Notes under the pieces: generated by a model | What the model saw: the letters and a program-made list of their open reading frames with translations, nothing else | Databases searched by the model: none | What the model was told of the DNA's origin: nothing | Made by a program: the position numbers and the translations under genes | Part shown: positions 9,970 to 20,583 of the stretch, one piece after another | Layout: each line of letters starts with the position of its first letter | Position numbering within the stretch: the first letter of the stretch is position 1 | NCBI RefSeq assembly: GCF_018860855.1 | Contig: NZ_JAHKQE010000030.1 | Span: 124,001 to 188,000 of the forward strand | Source of the DNA: Amphritea atlantica | GTDB lineage: Bacteria; Pseudomonadota; Gammaproteobacteria; Pseudomonadales; Balneatricaceae | Length of the DNA: 64,000 nucleotides | Direction: 5' to 3'

Positions 9970-10938
9970 ATGTCACAAGAAACAACAAGATCCGCCCCTG
10001 CCGTTCAATGGTTTGAAATTGATTCAGAGCTTGCTGGCCAACGGATAGATAACTTCCTTCGCACACGTTTAAAAGGTGCGCCTAAAACACTGATTTATCG
10101 TATTTTACGTAAAGGCGAAGTGCGGGTTAACAAAAAGAGAATCAAACCTGATTACCGTTTACAGGATGGTGATTTGGTGCGTGTACCACCGATTAGACTG
10201 AGCGCAGAGAAGCCTCAGGCTGAGGTGAGTGAAAACCTCCGAGAGTTGGTCGAGCGTTCTATCCTGTTTGAAGATAATGATCTGATTGTCATCAACAAAC
10301 CATCAGGATTGGCTGTGCATGGTGGGAGTGGTATCAGCCTTGGGTTGATTGAAACGATTCGTCAAATGCGCCCAGATGCCAAATTTCTAGAATTGGTTCA
10401 CCGACTTGACCGTGATACCTCTGGCTGCATTATGGTGGCTAAGAAGCGCAGCGCATTACGCTTTTTGCATGCTGCGTTGCAGGCTAAGCAGATTACTAAG
10501 ATCTATCATGCTTTGGTTGAAGGTAAATGGTCGGCGCGTAAAACCAAAGTGGATGCTCCGTTGCAAAAGAATGAACTTAAGTCAGGTGAGCGCGTCGTAA
10601 AAGCGCATCCGTTAGGTAAGCCTTCGTTGACTGAGTTTAAAGTGCTGCAGCGATTTGGAAACTTTGTCACTCTCGTTGAAGCGCGGCCGATAACCGGTCG
10701 TACCCACCAAATTCGGGTGCATTGTCAGTTTGCGGGTCATCCGATCATTGGTGATGATAAGTATGGTACGGATCCCGTTAACCGAGAGATGAAAAGTTAC
10801 GGTATTCGCCGTTTATTTCTCCATGCCGCGGAGCTTCGTGTACCGATGCCGTCGGGTGGGCGTAAAATTTTCCATGCACCGCTGGGTGATGAGTTGGAAA
10901 AAAGTTTGAAAAAATTGAAAAACATTGACGGGCAGTGA
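9970..10938 (+). CDS. rluC: 23S rRNA pseudouridine synthase RluC
   Basis: A 322-residue enzyme that converts uridines in 23S rRNA (positions 955, 2504 and 2580 in E. coli) to pseudouridine. An N-terminal S4 RNA-binding domain ([14 protein letters not shown] onward, ~20-80) precedes the RluA-type catalytic domain. The catalytic Asp147 lies in HRLDRDTSG and a C-terminal motif is [10 protein letters not shown]. Its position divergent from rne is conserved across gammaproteobacteria, which supports RluC rather than RluD. Confidence 0.95.
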   Translation: MSQETTRSAPAVQWFEIDSELAGQRIDNFLRTRLKGAPKTLIYRILRKGEVRVNKKRIKPDYRLQDGDLVRVPPIRLSAEKPQAEVSENLRELVERSILFEDNDLIVINKPSGLAVHGGSGISLGLIETIRQMRPDAKFLELVHRLDRDTSGCIMVAKKRSALRFLHAALQAKQITKIYHALVEGKWSARKTKVDAPLQKNELKSGERVVKAHPLGKPSLTEFKVLQRFGNFVTLVEARPITGRTHQIRVHCQFAGHPIIGDDKYGTDPVNREMKSYGIRRLFLHAAELRVPMPSGGRKIFHAPLGDELEKSLKKLKNIDGQ

Positions 10939-10960
10939 ACAGCCCGGAAAGGCGTGATTA

Positions 10961-12067
10961 ATGAGTCAACAGATCAATACTGAAGAGTTTAATAAAGAAG
11001 CCGACGCCATGCTTAAAAGTGGTAAAGCGCCTAATGTTACTGAGCTGGCGAACATCTTTGCTGTAGATGCCGATCAAGTAGCGGTGTTGCTGGAGCAGTG
11101 GTGGAGTGTTTTACCGGATCGTATGCGGATGTTAGGTGATACCAGCGTTAAGATGCCGGGCTTGCCTGAATCTTTAGTGCAAAGTTTTGAATCGTTGTGG
11201 CAGCACGCTATACAGGAAGCGCAGTCGGCGATGTCGACTGACAAGCAGTTTCAACAACTGGCCAGTGAAGATGCGCGACGCCATTCTGAAACAGAGTTAT
11301 TTAAAGTTCAGAGCCAACAAGCGGAGATGGATCAGCATTTTCGCGACCTGAAACAGCAATTAGAGCAAGAGAAGCATCAAATACAGGCGTTAGATGCTGA
11401 AATTGCGGTACTGAAAATCAACTTGGTATCGGCGACAGCAGGACAGAAGACCGAGGAACAGCGCCGTCTTAATGTGGAGCAGGAACTCAATCTGTTACAG
11501 AAAAAGATGGATGACGCTAAGCGTACCTTTGATCAACGTATCATTGAAGAGCAACGGCATGGGCTGGATCAGGTGGCTAAAGCTGAGGCAGATACTCGCT
11601 ATTATCGCAGTGCGCTGGAAAAATTTAGAGATGAGTGTGGCCGTAAAGAGTCAACTTTGACGAAGGATATTCACAACCTTCAGGGGTTGCTCGCGAAGAA
11701 AGATGTCAAACTGGATACCACTAATACCCAAATTAAAACGCTTGAAACTGAACTGAAACGCTATAAAAGTCAGGAAAGTCAGCGGGATCGAGAGAAAAGC
11801 CAGTTGAGTGCGGCGCTGCTATCAGAGCAAAATCGCTGCAAGCGGTTGGAGAGTAAAGTCGATGAGATCAAGGACGAGCTTAAGCGCACGAACCAAAAGC
11901 ATATTTTGGCGCTGAACGATGCTTCTCGTCGGGAAAATATGCTGCGTGGCCAGGTGAAAGACAAAACAGAAGAAGCGATGCGTGCAAATGCTAGGCTAAC
12001 GACGATAGATAAAAAGATTAGCAGTTATGAGGAAGAGATTCGTAAGTTGCGTAGTCGTCTATCTTGA
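10961..12067 (+). CDS. KfrA-like DNA-binding coiled-coil protein
   Basis: A 368-residue protein. Residues ~5-110 (KEADAMLKSGKAPNVTELANIF, then EQWWSVLP) resemble the KfrA N-terminal DNA-binding domain known from IncP plasmids. Residues ~115-365 form a nearly continuous Glu/Lys/Gln-rich coiled coil. Plasmid KfrA is an autorepressor and partition-associated filament former; here it sits in chromosomal core sequence 22 bp after rluC, so it is probably a domesticated nucleoid or chromosome-organisation protein. Function is unproven. No plasmid replication genes are nearby. Confidence 0.7.
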   Translation: MSQQINTEEFNKEADAMLKSGKAPNVTELANIFAVDADQVAVLLEQWWSVLPDRMRMLGDTSVKMPGLPESLVQSFESLWQHAIQEAQSAMSTDKQFQQLASEDARRHSETELFKVQSQQAEMDQHFRDLKQQLEQEKHQIQALDAEIAVLKINLVSATAGQKTEEQRRLNVEQELNLLQKKMDDAKRTFDQRIIEEQRHGLDQVAKAEADTRYYRSALEKFRDECGRKESTLTKDIHNLQGLLAKKDVKLDTTNTQIKTLETELKRYKSQESQRDREKSQLSAALLSEQNRCKRLESKVDEIKDELKRTNQKHILALNDASRRENMLRGQVKDKTEEAMRANARLTTIDKKISSYEEEIRKLRSRLS

Positions 12068-12226
12068 TTTGAGCACTGATTCTGTCCGCAGGGTATCTTT
12101 TTATAGACGACTCTTTTAATCGGGTATTTGATCGCTGTTACTGATTAAACAGTGCTTTGCGAAACAAATATCAGTGTTATAATTATTAGTTATTAGAATT
12201 AAGTTTTATCGTTCCTGGAGATATAA

Positions 12227-13201
<975 letters not shown>

Positions 13202-13220
13202 GCTTTTTTTATTACGACAG

Positions 13221-13244
13221 AGCCTCTTATGAGGCTTTTTTTTT
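13221..13244 (+). terminator. Terminator after cysB
   Basis: Stem AGCCTC / GAGGCT with loop TTAT, followed by nine T residues; 20 nt after the cysB stop. Confidence 0.9.
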
Positions 13245-13270
13245 GTGTGTGTTAATCAGGACGACCGCTG

Positions 13271-14218
13271 GTGTTAAAACCCTTCGAACTCTCCTTTAAT
13301 GTAACCGGTAGTCATCACTTATCGGTGGCTGAGTTTTTGCAATCTCGTTTAGCGATTGCGGATATTGCTCGGCTGCCCAAGCTCTGTGCTGAAGGTTTTA
13401 TCCGCGGTGATCAGCTTAGGCTAAGTTTAGATGATAGTTTGGCAAAGACCGAACAGTTGACCGTTTGCTTGCCAGGGCATCAAGAGGAACCGGTCAACAC
13501 GGATTGGCAGTTATTGTGGCAAAACACAGAGCTGATGGCGGTATTTAAACCACATCATCTGCCTGTGAGTCGCACGACACGTAATCTATATAATACGCTG
13601 ATCTCGCTAGTGAGACGACAAACACCTTTCTCTGATGCTCGCTTATTACACCGGCTGGATAGTGAAACGGCGGGGGTTATTCTGTTGGCCAAAGAGGAAA
13701 GTGCTGATCGACGCTGGAAGCCCCGTTTGAATGAGTTGATTCAAAAGAAACGCTACCATGCTTGGGTTGAAGGGGTTCCTCTATGGCGGTCAAAGCAGAT
13801 GGAGTGTCGTTTGTCGGAGCGGCTCGGCAGTGCTATCCGTAGTCAAGTTTATGTGATTGATGAGACTGCGCTGTCTGATCACGATGGTTATCTCAAGCCT
13901 CGGTTAAGTAAAACGATATTTCGGGTGCTAGATAGCCAAGCAGGTAAGACGTTACTTGAGTGTCAGTTATTGACCGGCCGTAAACATCAAATTCGGGCGC
14001 AATTGAGTCATCTTGGTTATCCATTGGTTGGTGATAAAATCTACGGTCATCAAGGACGGTTTTATCTTAAACGTATAGAGAAGGGGCTTAATCAGGCTGA
14101 TTTTGCCGTACTTGGATCCCAGCATCATCTGTTGCAGGCGTTTGCCCTTACGCTCAACATCAATGGCGAAGAAGTACAAATTAGCGTCCCTGAATCACGA
14201 CGACTGAGGTTGCCTTAG
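13271..14218 (+). CDS. RluA-family pseudouridine synthase (not RluC/RluD)
   Basis: A 315-residue protein starting at GTG. It has a short S4-like N-terminus and an RluA-type catalytic domain with HRLDSETAG (catalytic Asp in HRLD; TAG replaces the usual TSG) and the C-terminal TGRKHQIRAQL. Gamma-proteobacteria carry several such paralogues acting on rRNA or tRNA, and I cannot assign the target base. It follows the cysB terminator after 26 nt, so it must have its own weak promoter or rely on readthrough. Confidence 0.8.
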   Translation: MLKPFELSFNVTGSHHLSVAEFLQSRLAIADIARLPKLCAEGFIRGDQLRLSLDDSLAKTEQLTVCLPGHQEEPVNTDWQLLWQNTELMAVFKPHHLPVSRTTRNLYNTLISLVRRQTPFSDARLLHRLDSETAGVILLAKEESADRRWKPRLNELIQKKRYHAWVEGVPLWRSKQMECRLSERLGSAIRSQVYVIDETALSDHDGYLKPRLSKTIFRVLDSQAGKTLLECQLLTGRKHQIRAQLSHLGYPLVGDKIYGHQGRFYLKRIEKGLNQADFAVLGSQHHLLQAFALTLNINGEEVQISVPESRRLRLP

Positions 14219-14249
14219 CGATAGGGTACAAAGCTTATAGAGTACGTAA

Positions 14250-14560
14250 ATTCGTATGTCGCACCACACCGGTGAGGGGCAGGTGACCATAGAAGGGGAG
14301 GCACGATTGAAAGTCGATGAGTTAAGTCTCGCGGCTCGGGCGGCTGAAAATGGCTAGGGATCGTTAATTTGCCCGATTATGTGGTGCAAAACTCTTTGAC
14401 TACAGGGCGGTTAAAAAGGCTGATGCCCCGTTGGCAGCCCCACTCGCGGGAAGTGAATATGCTTTATCCAGAGCGTCAATATATTCCGGGTAAAGTGAGG
14501 CTGTTTATCGAATTTTCCTTAGCGCGGATTGCCGAAATGCCGGTTAACCGATCTCGCTGA
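14250..14560 (+). pseudogene. LysR-family regulator remnant (C-terminal effector domain)
   Basis: Translating 14250-14358 gives an LTTR effector-domain piece (VTIEGEARLKVDELSLAARA, then ENG) that runs into an in-frame TAG at 14355. A +1 shift just after resumes the family pattern: IVNLPDYVVQNSLTTGRL, YPERQYIPGKVRLFIEF. The second half reads like the C-terminus of the intact LysR protein at 20584-21495 (YPDRKYMPPKVSLFIEF). No helix-turn-helix domain is present upstream. Stop, frameshift and missing N-terminus make it a decayed gene. Its end overlaps the convergent DUF2889 gene by 17 bp. Confidence 0.75.
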
Positions 14561-15122
14561 CATCAATCAGCTCGGCGGGTTCGTACGCATTGGGCCAGTA
14601 TTTCTTAACCACTTCACCGGCGCTATCAAAGGTGTGGCAGGTGTTGAGGTTAAATGGCTTATGGTTTTCATCCTGGCGGGCTTTTTCGAGCCGTTCCTGA
14701 TGGGTTGCCTGATAGGCGGTGGTGGCAATAGGGCCGAGCAATTCAAGTAGGTGAGTGCAGCCGTTGATGCCGCTAAAGAGTGCTTTGCACTTTTTGGTAA
14801 AGCCCGGTGCAATCTGAAGCCCTGTTAACAGTGAATAACGGTCGGCGATCGAGGGGCATAGGCGAAATGGGGTGTTATCCATGCTGGCAATGGCCGCGTG
14901 AATGTTCAGCTCTAAATCAATGGTTAGACGAATAGCCAGCAGATGAATCGGCTCTCCTGCTTCTACAACACCGTTGTTGCGTTCCTTAATCTCGATGGGC
15001 ACGGTTTTGATATCGCTGAGGTGGCCTTCTATATCCCAGAGTCCGTCAGCGCGTTTAAAACCTTGGCACGTGACGGTGCGGGTGTGTTGTAAGTTGCGTT
15101 CAGTCGGGGAAGGTAATGGCAT
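14544..15122 (-). CDS. DUF2889 domain-containing protein
   Basis: A 192-residue protein whose start (MPLPSPTERNLQHTRTVTCQGF then RADGLWDIEGHL) is typical of the DUF2889 family. A Cys-containing region GINGCTHLLELL lies near the middle. Biochemical function is unknown; homologues are often near aromatic-degradation or transport genes. Here it follows the PaaX-family regulator on the same strand after 114 bp, which may place it in that regulon (inference). Confidence 0.8.
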   Translation of the reverse strand: MPLPSPTERNLQHTRTVTCQGFKRADGLWDIEGHLSDIKTVPIEIKERNNGVVEAGEPIHLLAIRLTIDLELNIHAAIASMDNTPFRLCPSIADRYSLLTGLQIAPGFTKKCKALFSGINGCTHLLELLGPIATTAYQATHQERLEKARQDENHKPFNLNTCHTFDSAGEVVKKYWPNAYEPAELIDVSEIG

Positions 15123-15236
15123 AGAATCGTTACTTTATAATAAATTATGATATAGCCAACAGTGGCTTATTAGCGTTTCATTTATCCCACAAACGGTTCC
15201 GCAGTGCAACAATGAATGCTTGGACCGAGCGGTGGC

Positions 15237-16157
15237 TCATAAGCCACCGAAGCGTTTATAAAAGCGAGGGCCGGGTTCCGGTAATCGCCCATCGGCGGTT
15301 TCTTGGGTATCCGAGAGAAAGTTTTCGGCGGCCTGATAAATTAACCGGTAAATATTGCGACACAACACTCTCGCTGAGGTGCCAGACCAATCAGCCGGCA
15401 ACAGTTTTTCCGGTAGTTGCGGGTCTTTGAGAAGAATTCGTCGGTAGTGGTGAATCAGGAGAATACGCAGTTGAAAGCACTGCTCTGGGTCGAGTGTTGG
15501 CTGGCTTTCGACCGCTCTTAAGATGGGCCGGAAGCGTTCGAGAAATTCTTGATAATCCTCAGCGAGTTGGTTGAGGTTCCAGCACTCATTAACCAGTTCT
15601 TTCAGTGGGGCAGAGGTTTGCCCGCCCACCAACTCTGATTTCATATGAATTACATCATTCTGTACGCAAAGCTCTTGCAGAGTGCCATTAACTTCGGTCA
15701 TGTCGGCCATGGGGTGGGCCATGACACTGGGGGCAATGTTACCAAAACCGAGCCATTCGAGCTCTTTTTTGACGACTTTACGTAATTCAATATCGAGCTG
15801 CGTGGTGACGATCATATCCCACTGGCCATCCCATTCTGGGTAGAGCTCGGCGTAAATACGTCGAAAGGCGCTTTCAAATCGTCTGCGTCCCGTGTCGGTG
15901 AGACTATAAAAGCTTTTTCGTCCTACCTGTGATGAGCTGAGCCAGCCATCTTTGGTTAGGCGGAAAATGGATGTTCTGACGAGTCGTTGGTTCAGACCGA
16001 GGGGTTCAAGGAGTTTGATCAGACTGCCGAGCCAGACAGTGCCGCCTCTGGTGGATATGGCATCGCCATAGATGGTGATAATTAGTGAGCCACCACGGAT
16101 CGGTCGTTGGTTCTTAAAATCATCAACCAGCTCTTCAATACAACGAAGTCTGTTCAT
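15237..16157 (-). CDS. PaaX-family transcriptional repressor
   Basis: About 306 residues from the ATG at 16157 (MNRLRCIEELVDDF); a longer upstream open frame exists to 16256 but has a poor N-terminus. PaaX family features: IRGGSLIITIYGDAIS then WLGSLIKLLEPLG, and the winged-helix segment RLVRTSIFRLTKDGWL with a LTDTGRRRF wing, followed by the PaaX C-terminal domain. PaaX of E. coli represses phenylacetate catabolism and is released by phenylacetyl-CoA. No paa genes are in this window, so the regulated genes may be the adjacent DUF2889 or the divergent TRAP operon. Confidence 0.85.
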   Translation of the reverse strand: MNRLRCIEELVDDFKNQRPIRGGSLIITIYGDAISTRGGTVWLGSLIKLLEPLGLNQRLVRTSIFRLTKDGWLSSSQVGRKSFYSLTDTGRRRFESAFRRIYAELYPEWDGQWDMIVTTQLDIELRKVVKKELEWLGFGNIAPSVMAHPMADMTEVNGTLQELCVQNDVIHMKSELVGGQTSAPLKELVNECWNLNQLAEDYQEFLERFRPILRAVESQPTLDPEQCFQLRILLIHHYRRILLKDPQLPEKLLPADWSGTSARVLCRNIYRLIYQAAENFLSDTQETADGRLPEPGPRFYKRFGGL

Positions 16158-16956
16158 TGAGTTCTCATAACATCGGGTAGGAAGGATTATCCGCGACTCG
16201 CTATTGTTCGTTTTGGATAAAGCACTGATTCTATGTGCAAAAACAGATCCCATCAACTAAAGGTCTAAGAAATGAGTTGAAAATTGGCCTGCGGTCGCCG
16301 AGTAGGGGGCTTGCTTCAACGGCTATGTTAATAGTCGTTGAGTCGCCTTAAATCACTTTAATGAATGAATAACGGTCTATTGTGTTAACCGCCGCTGGGG
16401 TGAAGAGCGTGATGACGGCCAAGGTGCTACTCTTTTTAAGGAGGTTCTTTAATGTGCGGTTTTTAGGGGCTGTTAATTGAAGCAGGTCTCGCTGTTAGGC
16501 TACTTTGTGTTAGTGCCTTGGGCGAAAGTCGTAGGCAATTATCCGAGAAAAGGCTAGGAACTTGTTTACGGGTAGTGGTTATTCGATTAACATGTTAACT
16601 AAATAGCAAATCATACTGCTAAACGTAATAGTCTAGAACAATGGTGCAGCCTATTGAGGTGCTGTCCAAGGGGATGGGGTTCGATGGTTTGATTGCATTC
16701 TTGGTCGCGGCAATATTCAACACATGTGTTTGAATCGCGGTTCTAAGAGGTTAAATCGTAGAAAATCATTCTGATACAGTCTATATCTATTCTATATATA
16801 GTAATGTATCACTTTGTCGGTTATGCTTTTGTTCAGCTTTGATCCGATATGTTGAAGCGGTTAGATAATAATAAAGGGGCTTAGCCCTACTTTGTTCTCT
16901 ATAACAATAAAATGGCATACGTATGAGTATGCAAGAGAAAGCCAGGAGATTAACGA
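16158..16956. promoter_or_regulatory. Long PaaX / TRAP divergent intergenic region
   Basis: Almost 800 bp without a convincing gene. It holds a hairpin at 16317-16340 (10-bp stem CAACGGCTAT), a 12-bp palindrome TTAACATGTTAA at 16587-16598, a near-perfect inverted repeat TTCAACACATGTGTTTGAA at 16716-16734, AT-rich promoter-like sequence at 16775-16812, and a GCATAC/GTATGC hairpin at 16915-16932 directly before the dctP-like gene. The palindromes are candidate operators for PaaX or another regulator; this is inference. Confidence 0.5.
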
Positions 16957-17979
16957 ATGACAAATACTAAATTTTTCAAAACGGCCGCGGCAGTCAGTCT
17001 AGGTCTATCCCTTTCTGCGGGTGCTATGGCTGAAACTACACTGCGTGTCGCTAGCTGGTTGCCGCCTACCCATCCTCAAAACGCAATTGTTTGGCCTACT
17101 TGGTCTAAATGGGTTGAAGATGCAACTGACGGTCGCGTTAAAGTTGAGATCGAATACGGTCTGGGCCACCCTAAAACCATGTTCGAACTCGTCGAAGATA
17201 ACGTTGTCGATGTGTCTTGGAGCTACCATGGTTATGTACCTGGTCGGTTTAAGCTAACTCAAGCAGTCGAGCAGCCATTGCTAGGTGCAAGTGCAGAAGC
17301 CGCTTCTGTCGCTCATTGGCGCGTTCATCAGAAGTACTTTGCTAAAGCAAATGAGCATGAAGGTCTTGAAGTGATTGGTCTGTTTACCCATGGACCTGGT
17401 CAGATTCATATGGCTGAACCGATTACCTCTTTGGCTGATCTAGAAGGTAAGAAAATTCGCTTAGGTGGCGGTGTTCAAGGTGAGATTGGCGAGCGTCTTG
17501 GTGTAACGTCGGTTGGCGCACCTGCACCAAAAGTATACGAGATGATGCAGCAAGGTGTTATCGACGGTGTTTTCATTCCGATGGGTGAGCAAAAATCACT
17601 GCGTCTGAAAGAAGTTGCCCGTAATGTTGTTGTGCTGCCAGGTGGTATGTACATGGGTAGTTTTGCCATCTTTATGAACCCTGATGTGCTAGCGGATCTT
17701 GATCCTAAAGATCGCGAGGCGATTCTGAGTGTATCGGGTGAAAAACTGTCAGCAATGGCAGGTCGTGCATGGGACCAAGGAGATATTGCAGGTCTTAAAG
17801 CAGCTGAAGAAGCGGGTGTACAGATCACCATGGTTAAAAAAGGTGAGCCGCTGGACGTAGAGTTTAATGAGCTGACTAAGGGTATGGATGAAGCATTCTA
17901 TGAATCGGTTGCCGATCGCGGTGTTGATGCAAAAGCAGCATTGACTGAACTGCGTGAGATTGCCCGTAGCTATAAGTAA
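16957..17979 (+). CDS. TRAP transporter substrate-binding protein (DctP family)
   Basis: A 340-residue periplasmic binding protein with a Sec signal peptide (KFFKTAAAVSLGLSLSAGAMA, cleavage before ETT). Mature features are those of the DctP family: ASWLPPTHPQN near the start, DLEGKKIRLGGG with the family Arg that usually binds a carboxylate, and GVIDGVF. It delivers a substrate, typically an organic acid, to the DctQM permease encoded next. RBS AGGAG is 5 nt upstream. A ~70% identical paralogue lies at 44341-45351. Ligand not predictable. Confidence 0.93.
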   Translation: MTNTKFFKTAAAVSLGLSLSAGAMAETTLRVASWLPPTHPQNAIVWPTWSKWVEDATDGRVKVEIEYGLGHPKTMFELVEDNVVDVSWSYHGYVPGRFKLTQAVEQPLLGASAEAASVAHWRVHQKYFAKANEHEGLEVIGLFTHGPGQIHMAEPITSLADLEGKKIRLGGGVQGEIGERLGVTSVGAPAPKVYEMMQQGVIDGVFIPMGEQKSLRLKEVARNVVVLPGGMYMGSFAIFMNPDVLADLDPKDREAILSVSGEKLSAMAGRAWDQGDIAGLKAAEEAGVQITMVKKGEPLDVEFNELTKGMDEAFYESVADRGVDAKAALTELREIARSYK

Positions 17980-17989
17980 GGAGCGCGCT

Positions 17990-18505
17990 ATGACCTTTAG
18001 TGCCTGGCTAACAGCGCACTACGAGGAAAAGGGGCCAGTCATTTGGCTGGCCTTTTTCCTTGAGTTGATTGCTGCCGTAACACTGTTTTTACTGATGATG
18101 TTGACCTGCGCTGATGTCTTTGGACGTTACTTTTTGAGTAACTCTGTTGATGGCACCACCGAGCTGACGGAGATGGCGATAGCTATTTTAGTCTTTGCTG
18201 AAATGCCGGTGATTACGTGGCGTGGTGGACATGTTGTTGTTGATATTCTTGATCGCATGATGGGAAGCTCGCTGATTAAGGTTTTGGGGCTCGTCGCAGC
18301 CTTTTTAATGTCAACATCGCTATATTTTTTGGCCGTCCGAATTTTTGAACTAGCTGAACGTTCTTTACGTCGCGAAGAGGTAACTGAGTTTCTACAGTTT
18401 CCGATCGGCTATGTGGTCGAATATATCGCTATTATGAGCTGGATTACGGCCGCCCTGATGATCAGCTACGGTGTTTACCGTCTGCTCTTCTTGTCGCGGG
18501 ACTGA
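17990..18505 (+). CDS. TRAP transporter small permease (DctQ family)
   Basis: A 171-residue inner-membrane protein with four predicted helices. DctQ signatures are LLMMLTCADVFGRYF and TELTEMAIAILVFAEMP. The open frame extends upstream into dctP, but the RBS AAGGAG (17977-17982) places the start at ATG 17990. It pairs with the large DctM permease downstream. Confidence 0.93.
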   Translation: MTFSAWLTAHYEEKGPVIWLAFFLELIAAVTLFLLMMLTCADVFGRYFLSNSVDGTTELTEMAIAILVFAEMPVITWRGGHVVVDILDRMMGSSLIKVLGLVAAFLMSTSLYFLAVRIFELAERSLRREEVTEFLQFPIGYVVEYIAIMSWITAALMISYGVYRLLFLSRD

Positions 18506-18556
18506 TCTCAGTAACTTCCCTATTAATACGCTGATAACGTTACAGGTGTTCTCAGA

Positions 18557-19885
18557 ATGATTACTGCATTAACTGGCTTTGCAATATTGCTGCTGATTAT
18601 CGTGGTCATCCGGGTACCGATTGCTTTCGCAATGGGGCTGGTAGGCTTTTTTGGCTTTGCATATATGCAGGGTCTCGGTTTTGACAATTTTATGGAATTT
18701 CGCTGGAATGGTGCTTTATCGATGGCCGCCAAGCGTGTAATTGATACCTCGCAGGAATACGGCTTGTCCGTTATCCCGTTGTTTATACTGATGGGAAATC
18801 TGGTGACCAAGTCCGGTCTGTCCCATGAGTTGTACCGCGCTTCCTATGCCTTTTTAGGGCACCGTAAGGGTGGCTTGTCGATGGCTACGGTTGTTGCTTG
18901 TGGTGGTTTCTCCGCTATTTGTGGTTCTAGTCTTGCGACTTCAGCAACGATGGCAAAAGTAGCCATGCCACCGATGCGTAAGTATGGCTATGCTGACTCA
19001 TTGGCGACAGCATCTATCGCCGCCGGCGGCACCCTGGGTATTTTGATACCGCCATCGGTTATTTTGGTTATCTATGGTTTGCTAACGGAAACCAGTATTC
19101 GTGAATTATTTGCCGCAGGTTTTATACCTGGTTTTATCGGCATTCTGTTGTATCTAGCCGCGGTGCGTTATGTCGTATGGCGTACACCTGAGGCAGGCCC
19201 TTGTGGTGATAAGATGGAATGGCCTGAACGTCTGCAAGCCCTGAATGGTGTTTGGGGTGTCTTGATCCTGTTCTCCATCGTCATGGGCGGTATCTATCTC
19301 GGTATCTTTACACCAACAGAAGCAGCGGGTATTGGTGCGGGTGGTGCCTTCCTGATTGCGCTTTACCGACGCTCTCTGAGTTTGGGTGGTTTATTTGATA
19401 TTCTGACCGATACTGCACGGACATCAGCGATGCTGTTCTCGGTATTGATCGGCGCGTTGATCTTTTCTAACTTTATCAACCGTGCAGGTCTACCCGGCGA
19501 TCTACTAGAGCTCGTTAATAGCCTTGATGTTGCACCAATGGTCGTTATCTTGGTGATTTTGGCGATCTATATTGTCCTGGGTATGGTGTTTGAAAGTTTA
19601 TCGATGTTGCTACTGACGGTGCCGATTTTCTTCCCCTTAGTACAGAGCATGGGCTTTGACCTAGTGTGGTTTGGTATCGTAGTGGTGGTTGTAACAGAGA
19701 TAAGTCTGATAACCCCGCCGGTGGGTATGAACGTCTTTGTCTTGAGCGCGGTCTTGAAAGATGTGAAGGCCAGTACTATTTTCAAAGGGGTTACCCCGTT
19801 CTGGTGTGCTGATATTGTACGTCTTGTTTTGATTACACTGTTCTCGTCAATATCGCTTTTCCTACCCGAACTGTTGTATCGTTAA
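18557..19885 (+). CDS. TRAP transporter large permease (DctM family)
   Basis: A 442-residue protein with about 12 transmembrane helices; it forms the Na+-coupled translocation pathway of the TRAP system. Family motifs include SVIPLFILMG, FSAICGSSLATSATM, GGTLGILIPPS and FTPTEAAGIGA. It is 51 bp after dctQ, in the same operon, and is followed by a terminator before the usp gene. Confidence 0.95.
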   Translation: MITALTGFAILLLIIVVIRVPIAFAMGLVGFFGFAYMQGLGFDNFMEFRWNGALSMAAKRVIDTSQEYGLSVIPLFILMGNLVTKSGLSHELYRASYAFLGHRKGGLSMATVVACGGFSAICGSSLATSATMAKVAMPPMRKYGYADSLATASIAAGGTLGILIPPSVILVIYGLLTETSIRELFAAGFIPGFIGILLYLAAVRYVVWRTPEAGPCGDKMEWPERLQALNGVWGVLILFSIVMGGIYLGIFTPTEAAGIGAGGAFLIALYRRSLSLGGLFDILTDTARTSAMLFSVLIGALIFSNFINRAGLPGDLLELVNSLDVAPMVVILVILAIYIVLGMVFESLSMLLLTVPIFFPLVQSMGFDLVWFGIVVVVVTEISLITPPVGMNVFVLSAVLKDVKASTIFKGVTPFWCADIVRLVLITLFSSISLFLPELLYR

Positions 19886-19901
19886 CAAGTTATAAACAAC
19901 T

Positions 19902-19922
19902 AAGGCCCTTCAGGGCCTTTTT
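19902..19922 (+). terminator. Terminator/attenuator between dctM and uspA-like gene
   Basis: AAGGCCC - TTCA - GGGCCTT followed by more T. It would reduce but may not abolish readthrough into the usp gene 18 bp downstream. Confidence 0.85.
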
Positions 19923-19939
19923 AGTCTGAGGGTTTACCT

Positions 19940-20422
19940 ATGCTCCCTGATGTAAAAAAAATTCTCTACGCCTCTGATATTGATAAAGGTTCACGCCCAG
20001 CATTTCGGGCGGCTATCAGTCTCTGTGGGCACTACCGTTCAGAAATCACCTATTTGCATGTGATAGAGCCGCTCAGCGCATCGGCTCAGAGTATTGTCGA
20101 AACGATGATCAACGAACATGATTTAAACGAGTTACATGATCAAAGCTTGAAAAATCTTAAAGTTAAGATTGAAGAACGTATTGATCGTTTTTGTAAAGCG
20201 GAACTTGAAGAAGGTGAGCTTCTGGCTGATGGTTCGCTTACCTCGCGGGTAGAAGAGGGCACGCCTTGGCGGACCATTCTGCGCGTAGCCGATGAAATAG
20301 ATGCTGATGTCATTGTTATGGGTACCCGTACTCATTCGGCGATGGGGCAGTTTCTGATGGGCTCTACGGCTAACAAAGTGATGCATCACTCGAAGCGACC
20401 AGTATTGATTGTGCCGCTTTAA
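19940..20422 (+). CDS. Universal stress protein (UspA family), TRAP-associated
   Basis: A 160-residue cytosolic protein with a Usp fold: KKILYASDIDKGSRPAFRAA at the start and VIVMGTRTHSAMGQFLMGS near the C-terminus. The nucleotide-loop pattern is G-x2-G-x9-G(S/T) in ATP-binding Usps; here the second Gly is Thr, so ATP binding is possible but not assured. In Halomonas the ectoine TRAP system has a partner Usp (TeaD) that damps transport; the same arrangement here suggests a regulatory role for the preceding transporter (inference). Confidence 0.88.
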   Translation: MLPDVKKILYASDIDKGSRPAFRAAISLCGHYRSEITYLHVIEPLSASAQSIVETMINEHDLNELHDQSLKNLKVKIEERIDRFCKAELEEGELLADGSLTSRVEEGTPWRTILRVADEIDADVIVMGTRTHSAMGQFLMGSTANKVMHHSKRPVLIVPL

Positions 20423-20458
20423 GCGGGTAATCGTTATCTTGTGATAGCAATAGTGTAT

Positions 20459-20485
20459 AAGCGGCTGAAAAGGCCGCTTTTTTTT
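20459..20485 (+). terminator. Terminator after uspA-like gene
   Basis: AAGCGGC - TGAAAAG - GCCGCTT with a run of eight T at the end. Confidence 0.9.
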
Positions 20486-20583
20486 GCTTATTTTATCTTG
20501 ATTGACGGAGTGGAATTAATATTGTTTCTTCTGCTAAGCCCTGATAGCTTTAGGTTTGATCATTATAATGGAGAGGCTGAGTA

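Noticed and set aside
10961-12067. Integrated plasmid suggested by the KfrA-like gene
   Set aside because: No replication, partition or mobilisation genes and no direct repeats are nearby; flanks are conserved core genes.
16957-20422. Ectoine transporter TeaABCD
   Set aside because: The TRAP plus Usp layout matches, but nothing in the binding protein allows an ectoine ligand to be assigned and no ectoine genes are present.
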